DNA of 64,000 nt from Saprospiraceae bacterium (GTDB taxonomy: Bacteria; Bacteroidota; Bacteroidia; Chitinophagales; Saprospiraceae). The notes beneath the pieces were generated by a model that saw nothing but the letters and a program-made list of their open reading frames with translations, was not told where the DNA came from and did not search any database. The first letter of the stretch is position 1, and each line of letters opens with the position of its first letter. The stretch lies in NCBI GenBank assembly GCA_016713025.1, contig JADJPZ010000004.1, positions 1,798,001 to 1,862,000 of the forward strand. The letters run 5' to 3'. This document shows positions 36,735-46,086 of the stretch, one piece after another. The position numbers were made by a program, and so were the translations under genes.

Positions 36735-37802
36735 ATGTTTGTGAAATCTTTATTAAAAAAAATCCTGCTAATATTTCTATTGGTCATAGTGATGCTGACC
36801 CTAAGATCTCTATGGTATGCAGGCTTTTTCAGTACCATCAAAATGAATGGCCAATATAATGAGAAAATAATCAAAGGTCTGATCGGTGCCGAAGACATCA
36901 CTATTGACCAAAAAAGTGGAAAAGCTTTTGTTTCTACTTGTGACAGAAGAGGAATAGCCGCTGGAAAAGACATAAAAGGAGCCATCTATTTACTTGACTT
37001 AAATAAAATGGATATTGAAGCGAGAAATCTGACAGGCGCATTCAAGCAGGAAGATTTCAGGCCGCATGGTATTTCTTTATATGTTGATCCCACAGACACA
37101 ACAAAGTGGCTTCATGTGATCAATCATAGGAAAGAAGGGCATTTTGTAGAGGTGTTTCGTTATACAGATACTTCCCTTATCCATGTCCAGACGATAAAAA
37201 GTAATCTATTCATAAGTCCTAATGACATTGTGGCTACGGGAACCAATACTTTTTATTTCACCAATGATCATAGTGAAGAAATAGGAGCACTAAGAACAAT
37301 AAAAGACTTTTTGTTAATTGGGACAGGGAGTGTGGGTCATTATGATGGAAATACTGTAAAAATTCTCGCTAATGACATACGCTATGCAAATGGGATAACA
37401 ATAGATCGGGACGGTAAAAAATTATTTGTGGCTGCATGTACTGACGGAAGTATTCATGTCTATGACATAGAACCTTTCCAAATGACCGGCAAAATCAAAT
37501 GTAATACTGGTGTGGATAATCTGGAATGGGATGAAGAAGGCCATCTTTGGGTTGGTGCCCACCCTAAATTATTGAAATTTCTCAGTCATGCCGCCGATGC
37601 CAATAAGAAAAGTCCGTCACATGTAATTAAAATAGAACTGAATAATTTGGAAAATCCTACTATAAAAAACTATTATATAAACGATGGAGTTCTTTTTTCA
37701 GGCTCATCAGTTGCCGCTGCCTACAAAAATAAAATATTGGTAGGAAGTGTCTTTGAAGACGGTATATTGATTTTGGATAATTCAAAGAGTGCTATTAAAT
37801 AG
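36735..37802 (+). CDS. Membrane-anchored SMP-30/paraoxonase-like beta-propeller
   Basis: An N-terminal hydrophobic helix (residues 8-24) anchors or exports the protein. The rest reads as a six-bladed propeller of the SMP-30/arylesterase type: GLIGAEDITID, HGISLYVDPTD, FISPNDIVATG with the metal-binding Asn-Asp, FYFTNDHS, YANGITIDRDGK, and VDNLEWDEEGHLWVGAHP. These calcium enzymes hydrolyse lactones or esters. The substrate here is unknown. Length 355 residues. It is convergent with trmN6, with a gap of 75 bp. Confidence 0.82.
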   Translation: MFVKSLLKKILLIFLLVIVMLTLRSLWYAGFFSTIKMNGQYNEKIIKGLIGAEDITIDQKSGKAFVSTCDRRGIAAGKDIKGAIYLLDLNKMDIEARNLTGAFKQEDFRPHGISLYVDPTDTTKWLHVINHRKEGHFVEVFRYTDTSLIHVQTIKSNLFISPNDIVATGTNTFYFTNDHSEEIGALRTIKDFLLIGTGSVGHYDGNTVKILANDIRYANGITIDRDGKKLFVAACTDGSIHVYDIEPFQMTGKIKCNTGVDNLEWDEEGHLWVGAHPKLLKFLSHAADANKKSPSHVIKIELNNLENPTIKNYYINDGVLFSGSSVAAAYKNKILVGSVFEDGILILDNSKSAIK

Positions 37803-37877
37803 TGTCTACCACAGTGATATAGGTATTTTCACAACCTCCAAGTGAATAAAATAGTCTGCTGAATTTTCAATATTATC

Positions 37878-38618
37878 TTACGCCATAAAAAGATAAAACT
37901 CTTTAGTTAGATTTTGAAATTCAGGAGTATAGTCATTGGGTTGTGTACTGTTATGTATGATCAATGTTTCGGATTTATATACATGATTGTATTTCATTGC
38001 AAATCTTATCAACAAACGTTCGATGCCCTTGTCTTCCCGAGGCATTACTTCTGTAAGTTTCACTACTCCAAAATCGTACTTTGTTGCCAATTCAATGAAC
38101 CTAAGTCCTTCTATGTAAGGCAATATCACATCAAAATGACCATCATGAGACAATAAATTTCTCACTGTGTTAAGCAAGTCGACATGAGAAAGTTTGATTG
38201 TATGCCTTACATTTGCTTTATTTTCATTGAGTGAAAATGTACCACCTGAAAAAAATGGCGGATTGCTCACTATAAGGTCATATTTTTCGGACGTGGATGA
38301 CATATAGTCCTGAACTGACTGGTAAATGGATGTAAGCCTAGCATGGAAAGGACTATTTTCCATATTAATTTTAGCCTGAATACTTGCGTTTTCATCTATT
38401 TCGATACCATGAGATATTATCTTCAGACTTTTTTGGGCTATCATGATAGCAATAAGCCCAGTGCCTGTACCAATATCCAGGGACTTCTTTTTGTTACTTA
38501 AATCAGTCCATGCACCAAGTAAAACCCCATCTGTGTTCACCTTCATTGTGCAGCGATCCTGGCGAATTTCAAATTGCTTGAATCTAAAACCATCAGGGTC
38601 GTTTTTGCTCCTTTGCAT
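37878..38618 (-). CDS. tRNA1(Val) A37 N6-methyltransferase (TrmN6/YfiC)
   Basis: The protein methylates adenine 37 of tRNA1(Val) using S-adenosylmethionine. It shows FKQFEIRQDRCTMKVNTDGV with LLGAW at the start, the SAM-binding LDIGTGTGLIAIMIAQ, GIEIDENA, and the catalytic NPPF motif in DLIVSNPPFFSGG. The length of 246 residues fits the family. Its ATG is 8 bp after the end of the giant T9SS gene upstream on the same strand, so it may be read through from that transcript. Confidence 0.88.
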   Translation of the reverse strand: MQRSKNDPDGFRFKQFEIRQDRCTMKVNTDGVLLGAWTDLSNKKKSLDIGTGTGLIAIMIAQKSLKIISHGIEIDENASIQAKINMENSPFHARLTSIYQSVQDYMSSTSEKYDLIVSNPPFFSGGTFSLNENKANVRHTIKLSHVDLLNTVRNLLSHDGHFDVILPYIEGLRFIELATKYDFGVVKLTEVMPREDKGIERLLIRFAMKYNHVYKSETLIIHNSTQPNDYTPEFQNLTKEFYLFMA

Positions 38619-38626
38619 GTTGCATA

Positions 38627-41600
38627 CTATAGTTTTAGTGTTTTTACAAACAGTTTTCCAGTTGAATCATATAATTCAAAAATATAAATTCCTGGCGCAA
38701 ACTGATTCACATTGATCTCGTTCTTGCCAATCAAAATCTCATATACTCCTTTGATCCTTCCCTGAATATCAGTTATTTTCAATTTCAGATCCTTTTCAGC
38801 TGAAATCAGCACAATATCAATAAACGGATTGGGATATATACTAACAATACTTTCAGGCAATTGGTCAATCGAAGTCCTGATATAGTCCAGACAATCACTA
38901 AAGTAGGTACAATTTCTGAAAGTTATACCCAAAGAATATTTTCCTGATTTAAAAAGCGGGAAAATGGATGACGTTGCTCCTAAAAACGGTACTCTGGTAT
39001 TGTTATTAGTACACTCATACCACTGATATTTAGCTCCGTCAATAACAAATGCCGATAGAGTGTCGCGTACTACAAATACTGCAGGAATAAAGTTGGTAAT
39101 TCTTAATTCAAATCTGATAATGCTGTCACAACCCTTTGTTGTTTTTAGATTTTCAACAAATTTACCTGGATTCAAATATGTGGAAGTACCGACTGTGACA
39201 CTTTCACCTTTGCATCTGTCAAACAGCGTATCAATGATATATGAAGGGTTCACGTTTACAACTATTTGTAGAATACTATCACAACCATCTGATTTTTTTA
39301 AGGTCTCTGTATAGATTCCTTTTTCTTTATACGTTTTACCATTCAATACAAAGACATTGCCATTGCATAGGGTGATATTTTGTGTTGTTGTCACATGTTT
39401 ATGTTTGACTTGATGAGTTTCAATGCTATCGCAGCCATTTTGAGCTGGATATTTGAAGGCAAGCGTTTGAGGAGTTTTATAATAAACACCTTTTACCAGG
39501 GCTGAATCACCAGGGCAAATGAAGTAATCAAATGTTTTATTGGCTTTTTGCTTTACTGTCAGGACGATCGTAACGATGCTGTCACAACCAAAAAAATTCT
39601 TGAAAGGTATATTGTAACTGCCGGATGCTGTCAACCTTGAGCTTCCTGCTATCAAAGTATCACCATCGCAGATACTTACAGAAATGGTATTATTTCTTAA
39701 AAATACTTTCAGATTTGTAGTGATGATACTGTCACATCCTTTTGATGATCGCAGAGTATCTTGATACAATCCCTGAACTTTGTAGACTTTTGAGCTCACT
39801 TTGACACTATCTCCCTCACATATTGAATACATTTTTAAAGTCGGAACCACTTTAGGCACAACAACTACGCCTGAAAATACAGTGCTGTCACAACCTGCTG
39901 CATTTTTGAAAAGATCAATATAATTTCCAGATGTTTTGTAAATTTTGCTACCAACTGCCACACTGTCTCCTTCACAAATTTGATAAAATCTGGTAGAAGA
40001 TGAAAGTGATTTAACTTCCAACATTGTTGTAATAACACTGTCACAACCTAATGATGAGACCAAGGTATCTTTAAAAGTCCCTGACACAGTATAGTCTTTG
40101 TTACCCACTTTCAAACTATCGCCAAAACAAATATTTTTTTGGAGTAGAACATCTCTTTTTGCTATTTTTATATTGACAATTTTCAGGTCTTTGCACCCAT
40201 TAACATTAGCAGACTCCTGAATAAATGTTCCGCTTGAATTGTACACTACATTTCCAATGGTTATTGATGTACCTTCGCAAAGAGTGTGATTGATGGTTTC
40301 AATGCTGGTTGGTTTGACAGAAACATTTGATATGATGATACTGTCACACCCTTTCTTTGTTTTAAATACATTGGTGTAGACACCAGCAAAAGTGTATCTG
40401 GAACTACCTACTTTAACAGTATCCCCGGGACAAATTTGATAGTTATCATTAAACTTATAACTCTTATTTAAAACAATTTCAGTTACTAAGACACTGTCAC
40501 ATCCGGCAATTGATGTCAGAGAGTCTGTAAAAACACCAGCAGAGGTATATCTGCTATTTCCAATTTTGATGGTATCACCTTCACATAATTCCAGAATTTG
40601 ATATTTTAGTGAATCTTTAAATACTTGTATATCAATCTTTCTACATTGATCATTTACGACACAACCTCCCCACCCTTTTACAAAAAAACTGGTATTATCC
40701 AATACGGGAATATTCAAAAATGGACCAGCAGCAAAAGTGAGATTGTCACATTTTTCTCTTTGCCATGACCATTGGGTTGCACTATTCAGGTGTCCTTCCA
40801 CAATTTGTATGAAAACATTTTCTCCATAACATAAGTTGGGTCTCACCACTCTGAGTTCCTTAATATAAGGATTTACACATACGAAAACATTAATCATAAA
40901 GGCATCTAATCCACCATTTGAAAATATATTGAGTTCAGAAAGCCGCCCCGGATCAAAATCCACGATGGCGCCAAATCCTCCACCCACTATAATCTCACCA
41001 TTTGCCTTCAAAGCAATTTTATGTACTTGCTCATTACTTATACCTCCAAAACTAAAATGATCATTGTACGATCCATCCTGATTGTATAATGCCACAAACC
41101 CATCAGCTCCACCATTTGAATCACTAAAATTGGCTACGGATGAAGGGTCAAAATCCACCTTATTTCTGTATGTACCTGCAAGGTAGATTATGCCATTACT
41201 ATTTACAATAACATGTCCAGGTACATCATTATTGGTATCTCCATATCCATTCACCCATTGAGTTATACCATCTCTATTGAGTTTCAATAAAAAAATATCT
41301 TGTGCCCCCTTGGACTGAAGTGTTTGAGTAGTACTACCAAACCCTACCGTTTCGGAAAATCTACCTGTGAGTATGATGTTTTTATCCTTATCAATTGCAA
41401 TAGAATGACCGTAGTCTACATTAATGCCTCCATATGCTTTTGCCCATAAAAAGTTGCCTGATTCAGATAGTTTCAATAAAAATATATCCGTTAATCCTTT
41501 ACTCAATTGTGTATGTTCGCCATTGTTTGGGTCAAAATCAACGCTAGCTCTAAAATCACCAGTGATATAGATATTGTTTTCATTATCTACAGTATGATGA

Positions 41601-42286
41601 GTGCCAAAATCCTGATCAATGCCACCAACTTGTTTTAAAAAAATGGTTGCACCTGTAATTCTATTGATCTTCAAAATAAAAATATCATTTCCACCATTAG
41701 TTATAAGATTTCGATTGTCCGGAAAGCTAGCCAAACCATCAAAATTCCCGGAAACAACTATATCTTCAATCGGTCCCGCCGAAACAGTTTTTGCAACAAC
41801 AGGAAGATCAGAAACTATCTTTTGTGCCCATTGAAAGGTGCCTTCACTATTCAATTTAATAATAAAAGCACCAAATGAATTTGATGGAGTAGAAAGTATA
41901 AGTGTCGAGTCCAAAAATAATGAGTCTCTGAAACTACCAACAATATAAACATTATTCTGATTGTCTGCGACTATATCCTGAGCAATATCCTGTGATTTAC
42001 TTCCGACTTGCCGGACCCATTGCTGAATTCCAGCCGGCGAACTTTTCCTTATGAGAATATCTTCCTGCCCGCGTGTGGACTTAAATACATTAAAGGCAAT
42101 TGAAACATTTCCCGTAAAATTGGTAATATCATAAACATTCTGATTGATGTCCAAAGAAATTCCGGCACAATAGTCAGTAGTAATACCACCGATTTTGTAT
42201 ATCCATTTTAATTCCTGAGAATAAGAATTAAAAGGAAGTAAAAAAATCCCAAATACGATGAAATATCGAAAAAAACTATTTTTCAT
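38627..42286 (-). CDS. Giant secreted adhesin-like protein: SBBP propeller, ten Cys repeats, T9SS type A signal
   Basis: A signal peptide (first 23 residues) is followed by about seven SBBP-type propeller units (ITGDFRASVDFDPNNG, then DIFLLKLSESGNFLW) over residues 25-470. From about 560 to 1080 come ten units of roughly 47-50 residues with the pattern CxGDSVxVGxxxY, GxYxD and GCDSI; each has two Cys, which probably form one disulfide per unit. The last 80 residues (SIYPNPF to KTLKL) are a T9SS type A sorting domain. The 1219-residue product should be displayed or released at the outer surface. Binding partner unknown. Confidence 0.88.
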   Translation of the reverse strand: MKNSFFRYFIVFGIFLLPFNSYSQELKWIYKIGGITTDYCAGISLDINQNVYDITNFTGNVSIAFNVFKSTRGQEDILIRKSSPAGIQQWVRQVGSKSQDIAQDIVADNQNNVYIVGSFRDSLFLDSTLILSTPSNSFGAFIIKLNSEGTFQWAQKIVSDLPVVAKTVSAGPIEDIVVSGNFDGLASFPDNRNLITNGGNDIFILKINRITGATIFLKQVGGIDQDFGTHHTVDNENNIYITGDFRASVDFDPNNGEHTQLSKGLTDIFLLKLSESGNFLWAKAYGGINVDYGHSIAIDKDKNIILTGRFSETVGFGSTTQTLQSKGAQDIFLLKLNRDGITQWVNGYGDTNNDVPGHVIVNSNGIIYLAGTYRNKVDFDPSSVANFSDSNGGADGFVALYNQDGSYNDHFSFGGISNEQVHKIALKANGEIIVGGGFGAIVDFDPGRLSELNIFSNGGLDAFMINVFVCVNPYIKELRVVRPNLCYGENVFIQIVEGHLNSATQWSWQREKCDNLTFAAGPFLNIPVLDNTSFFVKGWGGCVVNDQCRKIDIQVFKDSLKYQILELCEGDTIKIGNSRYTSAGVFTDSLTSIAGCDSVLVTEIVLNKSYKFNDNYQICPGDTVKVGSSRYTFAGVYTNVFKTKKGCDSIIISNVSVKPTSIETINHTLCEGTSITIGNVVYNSSGTFIQESANVNGCKDLKIVNIKIAKRDVLLQKNICFGDSLKVGNKDYTVSGTFKDTLVSSLGCDSVITTMLEVKSLSSSTRFYQICEGDSVAVGSKIYKTSGNYIDLFKNAAGCDSTVFSGVVVVPKVVPTLKMYSICEGDSVKVSSKVYKVQGLYQDTLRSSKGCDSIITTNLKVFLRNNTISVSICDGDTLIAGSSRLTASGSYNIPFKNFFGCDSIVTIVLTVKQKANKTFDYFICPGDSALVKGVYYKTPQTLAFKYPAQNGCDSIETHQVKHKHVTTTQNITLCNGNVFVLNGKTYKEKGIYTETLKKSDGCDSILQIVVNVNPSYIIDTLFDRCKGESVTVGTSTYLNPGKFVENLKTTKGCDSIIRFELRITNFIPAVFVVRDTLSAFVIDGAKYQWYECTNNNTRVPFLGATSSIFPLFKSGKYSLGITFRNCTYFSDCLDYIRTSIDQLPESIVSIYPNPFIDIVLISAEKDLKLKITDIQGRIKGVYEILIGKNEINVNQFAPGIYIFELYDSTGKLFVKTLKL

Positions 42287-43058
42287 TTTTCAAACCGGTT
42301 TTAGTGTGTACATATGTATGAAATAGAGTACCAAAATTGTGCCGTTTTCTACGTTTTGGTCATGATTTGATATAATTACACATTAAAATGAAATTTGAGC
42401 TACGAATAAGTTTTAATCTCAAATTTTACAAAGACTTCCCAATTCAAAATTATTATCCACTTGTTTAAAAAATCGTATTATTTTTAAAATCTGCATAGTC
42501 AACTCCAATAACTTTTAGAATTCACTATTTTATACGTTTTTTTTCAATTTTCTTCTTCAAAGTCTCATTGGAGTAGATTCGATAATGGTGGTTACAATTT
42601 ATGTTTTGATGATTCTCAAAAAGATAAAAACATAAATGGTCGCCCCCCAGCGACCATTTATAAAATTATAATCCCATAAACATATCCATAATGATGTCGA
42701 AATGAAGGTATTCTGATCTGATCATACTTTTTTATATGATACTCAAAATTTTCACTAATTCAATAACTGCTTCAAAATTGATGATACAAAGGTAATATGC
42801 AGAGTATCACAATAAAAATACAAAATCTATAGGAAATAACATTTAAATAAAATAAATATAATTATTTTATATGTTTTGTGTTGTTGAGCTATTTGCACAG
42901 CTGGTTAATGCTAAAGAAATTTCAGTTGCATATATTTAAGCAAGATGATCATTTGCAACTTAATATTTTTGAAGGAAATATTGTTTTGGTACACCAATTT
43001 CATGAAGTTCATTACATTTGCACATACGAGTTTAGTACAAATAATAAATAAATACATT
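42287..43058. other. Long AT-rich intergenic region with an orphan hairpin
   Basis: No gene was seen in these 772 bases. They hold a perfect 11-bp inverted repeat with a C-rich loop (TAAATGGTCGC 42633-42643, GCGACCATTTA 42650-42660, loop CCCCCA). It is 347 bp from the start of the minus-strand T9SS gene and 400 bp before the next plus-strand gene, so neither gene needs it as a terminator. Promoters for both divergent genes should lie here, but no clear TAnnTTTG pair could be picked. Confidence 0.5.
42633..42660. other. Perfect 11-bp hairpin with C-rich loop
   Basis: TAAATGGTCGC and GCGACCATTTA flank the loop CCCCCA. There is no T tract directly after it on the plus strand; on the minus strand ATTTATGTTTTTATC follows, so termination of an unseen minus-strand transcript is possible. 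Confidence 0.6.
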
Positions 43059-43553
43059 ATGACCTTAAATTTAATTAAAATCCTTTGGGTAATTGTATTG
43101 CCAATAATAATACTTTTTGCGTGTAAACATACGGACCAAGGTACAAAAAACGGTAGAACGGATCTTATGAAATATGGTGTACCCTACTCTATCAAAGCTC
43201 CTGCAGACATTCAAGTCACAAAAATCGGCCAAGGAGATCTGACAGACGTCTCTGTCAAAAATAACTCTGGATATGATGTTCAGATTTTTATGGGAAGCGC
43301 CCGATCTTCTGACATAAGTAAGCTAAAAGAAAATAAAAAAGTCATATTTGCATCCAATCCATTTTTTAGCAAAATTGTAGAGGAATATGAAGATGGATAT
43401 CTTTTTGAAAAAACAAATCAGGAAGGAAAGAAAAGTTATGATTTTATCATTATCAAAGTGATAGGTTCCAATGAAATCAATTTTCAATGCGGAAACAGTA
43501 AAGAGTTTAGTGAAAAGGAGGTCAAAGAAATGGTGAAATCAATCAGAGACTGA
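43059..43553 (+). CDS. Small lipoprotein, unknown function (164 aa)
   Basis: The frame is open from 42945, but an ATG at 43059 starts a clear lipoprotein signal (MTLNLIKILWVIVLPIIILFAC, lipobox LFAC). The mature part (DIQVTKIGQGDLTDVSVKNN, then YDFIIIKVIGSNEINFQCGN) is beta-rich and ends in a helix with KEVKEMVKSIRD. No family was recognised. The next gene is convergent, with 23 bp between the stops. An envelope location is well supported; function is not. Confidence 0.7.
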   Translation: MTLNLIKILWVIVLPIIILFACKHTDQGTKNGRTDLMKYGVPYSIKAPADIQVTKIGQGDLTDVSVKNNSGYDVQIFMGSARSSDISKLKENKKVIFASNPFFSKIVEEYEDGYLFEKTNQEGKKSYDFIIIKVIGSNEINFQCGNSKEFSEKEVKEMVKSIRD

Positions 43554-43576
43554 AATATTACCCATTTTTATGTTTT

Positions 43577-44020
43577 TCAATTTTGCTTCAAGGTTGAAAG
43601 CACTTGTTCAATCCTGATTTTCCATTCTTCCTGTACTTTTTTGTTTTCAGCAGGGCTTAATTGTGCCCCTATATCCTGATTGCCATGATCATGAGTATGA
43701 TCGTGACCTTCATGCGCATGGGCATGATCGTGGCCTTCATGTTCACTATGATCATGATCGTGATGAATTCCAGGAACACCCACCATCTCTATTTTCCAAT
43801 TGGCCACTTCTGATTTTAGCAACTTGAGAGAATCAATATTCCATGCATTTTTCCCTTGCGCCAACCGAGCGTCAAGTATGCTGTCGGCCATTTCGCCTAA
43901 TGCAATGGCTTCATGCTGTACCCTGTCAGCCTCAACCAACAATGGATCAACATCATGTGTATGTTTACATGAATAAAAAATAAATAAAATAAAGGCGCAG
44001 GACAAAGTTTTCCAAAGCAT
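43577..44020 (-). CDS. Histidine-rich lipoprotein, likely metal-binding
   Basis: The N terminus carries a lipoprotein signal (MLWKTLSCAFILFIFYSC, Cys18). Residues 85-112 hold a His/Asp/Glu-rich stretch with many HDH and HEGHDH units (for example HHDHDHSEHEGHDHAHAHE). The flanking parts are helical. Such stretches bind Zn, Ni or Cu. No zinc or nickel transporter is adjacent, so its role as a metal buffer or sensor in the periplasm is inference. The 147-residue gene lies between an orphan lipoprotein gene and rocD. Confidence 0.75.
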   Translation of the reverse strand: MLWKTLSCAFILFIFYSCKHTHDVDPLLVEADRVQHEAIALGEMADSILDARLAQGKNAWNIDSLKLLKSEVANWKIEMVGVPGIHHDHDHSEHEGHDHAHAHEGHDHTHDHGNQDIGAQLSPAENKKVQEEWKIRIEQVLSTLKQN

Positions 44021-44110
44021 TGATAATTTTTTTTTTAAAGAATGACAAATTTACAAAATGTCATTAAAATTTCATTCTGGTTTGATAAAAAAAATCAGCT
44101 GCCGAAATAT

Positions 44111-45397
44111 TTACAGAAAAGAATGCAATGATTTTTCTATAATTGTTAATGCAACATTTATCTGTGTTTCGTTTATTACCAATGGAGGAGCGAGTCTGAT
44201 TTTATTACCATGCGTAGGTTTTGCTAAGAGTCCGTTATCTTTAAATTCCATACAAATATTCCAGGCCAGATATGAGTCTTCTTCAGAATCTATCACAATG
44301 GCATTGAGCAATCCACGGCCTCTTACAGCGGTTACTAACCGGTTACCGGAAGCGATCAGTTCAAGTCCTTCCCTGAACAACTTGCCCATTCTATCCGCAT
44401 TTTCAGGTAGTTTTTCATCTATTATCACTTTCAAAGCTTCCATAGCGACAGCGCTTGCCAGCGGGTTTCCTCCGAAAGTGGAACCATGCTCCCCGGGTTT
44501 GATAGTAAGCATCACTTCATCATTGGCAAGTACTGCAGATACAGGCATGACACCTCCTGATAGTGCTTTGCCCAGTATAACGATGTCGGGTTTGACACTT
44601 TGACTTTGGTGGCATTTCCCTGTTGGACAATGACAGTCACCGCAAGTTGCCAGTAGCCTTCCGGTCCTTCCCATACCAGTTTGTATTTCATCGGCTATAA
44701 ATAAAACATTGTATTTTCGGCACATCAGGGCTACTTCTTTAAGATAATTGTCATCAGGTACAATCACACCGGCTTCACCCTGAATGGGTTCTACAATAAA
44801 AGCAGCATAATCCGGAGAACTTTTAAATGCATCTTCGAGTGCATTTAAATCATTAAAGGCAATAGTATCGATATTTGGAGTAAAAGGGCTAAAACCCTGT
44901 CTCGCACCTGTATCGGTAGAAGCTGATACCACTGAAAGCGTCCTGCCATGAAAATTATTTTTTGCAAATAAAAGTCTGGCTTTGTCTTTTTCAACACCTT
45001 TCACTTTATAGGCCCATTTTCTGGCTAGTTTCATGGCCGTTTCTACACCTTCCACACCGGAATTCATCATCAGAACTTTATCAAATCCAAATAATCCAGC
45101 CATAAATTCTTCACACTCACCCAAAAGATTGTTGTGAAAAGCCCTCGAAGTAAGTGTCAGCTTTTGAGCTTGTTCAATCATCACATTAACAATCCTTGGA
45201 TGACAATGACCTTGATTTACGGCCGAATAGGCAGATAAAAAGTCAAGATACTGCTTACCATCTACATCCCAGACATAAACACCTTCACCTCTTTCTATTA
45301 CGACCGGTACAGGATGGTAATTGTGAGCTCCAAACCTGAGTTCTCTATCTATGTAAGATTGTGTTTTTACTGATGTATTGGATGTAACAGTGGCCAT
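44111..45397 (-). CDS. rocD: Ornithine--oxo-acid aminotransferase (RocD)
   Basis: RocD is a fold-type I PLP enzyme that converts ornithine and 2-oxoglutarate to glutamate semialdehyde and glutamate. The sequence shows FGAHNYHPVPVVIERGEGV, SAYSAVNQGHCHPRI, MNSGVEGVETAMKLARKW, NNFHGRTLSV, VEPIQGEAGV, FIADEIQTGMGRTG, and LGKALSGGVMPVSA with the Schiff-base lysine. A Cys/His-rich insert (C252, C255, C257, C262) lies between GRTGRLLAT and SVKPD. In the family this spot is usually shorter, and the insert may bind a metal. The Lrp-type gene is divergent. Confidence 0.93.
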   Translation of the reverse strand: MATVTSNTSVKTQSYIDRELRFGAHNYHPVPVVIERGEGVYVWDVDGKQYLDFLSAYSAVNQGHCHPRIVNVMIEQAQKLTLTSRAFHNNLLGECEEFMAGLFGFDKVLMMNSGVEGVETAMKLARKWAYKVKGVEKDKARLLFAKNNFHGRTLSVVSASTDTGARQGFSPFTPNIDTIAFNDLNALEDAFKSSPDYAAFIVEPIQGEAGVIVPDDNYLKEVALMCRKYNVLFIADEIQTGMGRTGRLLATCGDCHCPTGKCHQSQSVKPDIVILGKALSGGVMPVSAVLANDEVMLTIKPGEHGSTFGGNPLASAVAMEALKVIIDEKLPENADRMGKLFREGLELIASGNRLVTAVRGRGLLNAIVIDSEEDSYLAWNICMEFKDNGLLAKPTHGNKIRLAPPLVINETQINVALTIIEKSLHSFL

Positions 45398-45438
45398 ATT
45401 TTAATTTTTTATAATGATATACTTTAAAAATACCAGTG

Positions 45439-45446
45439 CAAAGATA
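45439..45446 (-). promoter_or_regulatory. Possible -7 promoter box of rocD
   Basis: On the minus strand TATCTTTG matches TAnnTTTG and lies 41 bp upstream of the rocD ATG. Confidence 0.4.
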
Positions 45447-45485
45447 GATAAAAATCTTTAATTAAAAACATATTTAATTTTTAAA

Positions 45486-45529
45486 GTGTATTTTTGTGTC
45501 ATATTTTATTTATTAATTGATAAATACAC
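45486..45529. promoter_or_regulatory. Inverted repeat in the rocD-lrp divergent region, possible operator
   Basis: GTGTATTT (45486-45493) and AAATACAC (45522-45529) form a perfect 8-bp inverted repeat with half-sites 36 bp apart (centre to centre). It ends 5 bp before the regulator's ATG, a suitable place for autoregulation by an Lrp octamer. Confidence 0.35.
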
Positions 45530-45534
45530 ATAAA

Positions 45535-45996
45535 ATGACACAATTTGCTGATCAATATGATTTGGAAATTTTAACCCGTCTAGAGCAGGATGGCAGGATT
45601 CCATTTTCAACTATTGCCACAGAGATGGGTATATCCAACACAATGGTGCATCAGAGGATTGCTAAAATGATGGATCTGGGGATTCTTAAGGGAGTGAAGC
45701 CAGTGTTGGATGAAAAAAAACTTGGCTTTGACTGGGCATCTTTCACAGGTATTACCTTGGATAAAGACCACAATTCTGAGAGAATTATTGAATCTCTAAA
45801 ATCAATACCTGAAGTAACTGAGTGCTACTATGTCACCGGTGCATTTACACTCTTTGTGAGAATAAGTGCAAAAAACCATGAACACATGAGAAAAATTTTA
45901 TACGAAAAAATTGATAATATACAGGGAGTATCAAAAACTGACTCTTTTATGGAGCTGGGATGCGCATTTAGAAGAAATATCGGTCTTAATATATAA
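45535..45996 (+). CDS. Lrp/AsnC-family transcriptional regulator
   Basis: The N-terminal helix-turn-helix reads DLEILTRLEQDGRIPFSTIA and ISNTMVHQRIAKM. The C-terminal RAM (ligand-binding) domain shows SIPEVTECYYVTGAFTLFVR. Length 153 residues. Family members sense amino acids and often control nearby catabolic genes. Its position divergent from rocD with a shared promoter region suggests regulation of ornithine or arginine use. The frame begins at 45517, but ATG 45535 gives the family-like start. Ligand not deducible. Confidence 0.9.
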   Translation: MTQFADQYDLEILTRLEQDGRIPFSTIATEMGISNTMVHQRIAKMMDLGILKGVKPVLDEKKLGFDWASFTGITLDKDHNSERIIESLKSIPEVTECYYVTGAFTLFVRISAKNHEHMRKILYEKIDNIQGVSKTDSFMELGCAFRRNIGLNI

Positions 45997-46030
45997 CAAA
46001 AGTTATATAGCGACACAGAAGTTTTGTGCT

Positions 46031-46038
46031 TATCTTTG
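46031..46038 (+). promoter_or_regulatory. Possible -7 promoter box
   Basis: TATCTTTG lies 48 bp before the ATG of the lipoprotein at 46087 and matches the Bacteroidetes -7 consensus. It would drive the four-gene signalling cluster. Confidence 0.4.
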
Positions 46039-46086
46039 TCCTTAAAAATAATTTTCACTATTTAACCATTTTTAATCAAATCCAAC

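Noticed and set aside
44058..44603. 181-codon plus-strand frame over rocD
   Set aside because: It is antisense to the conserved aminotransferase, and its composition follows the complement of RocD codons.
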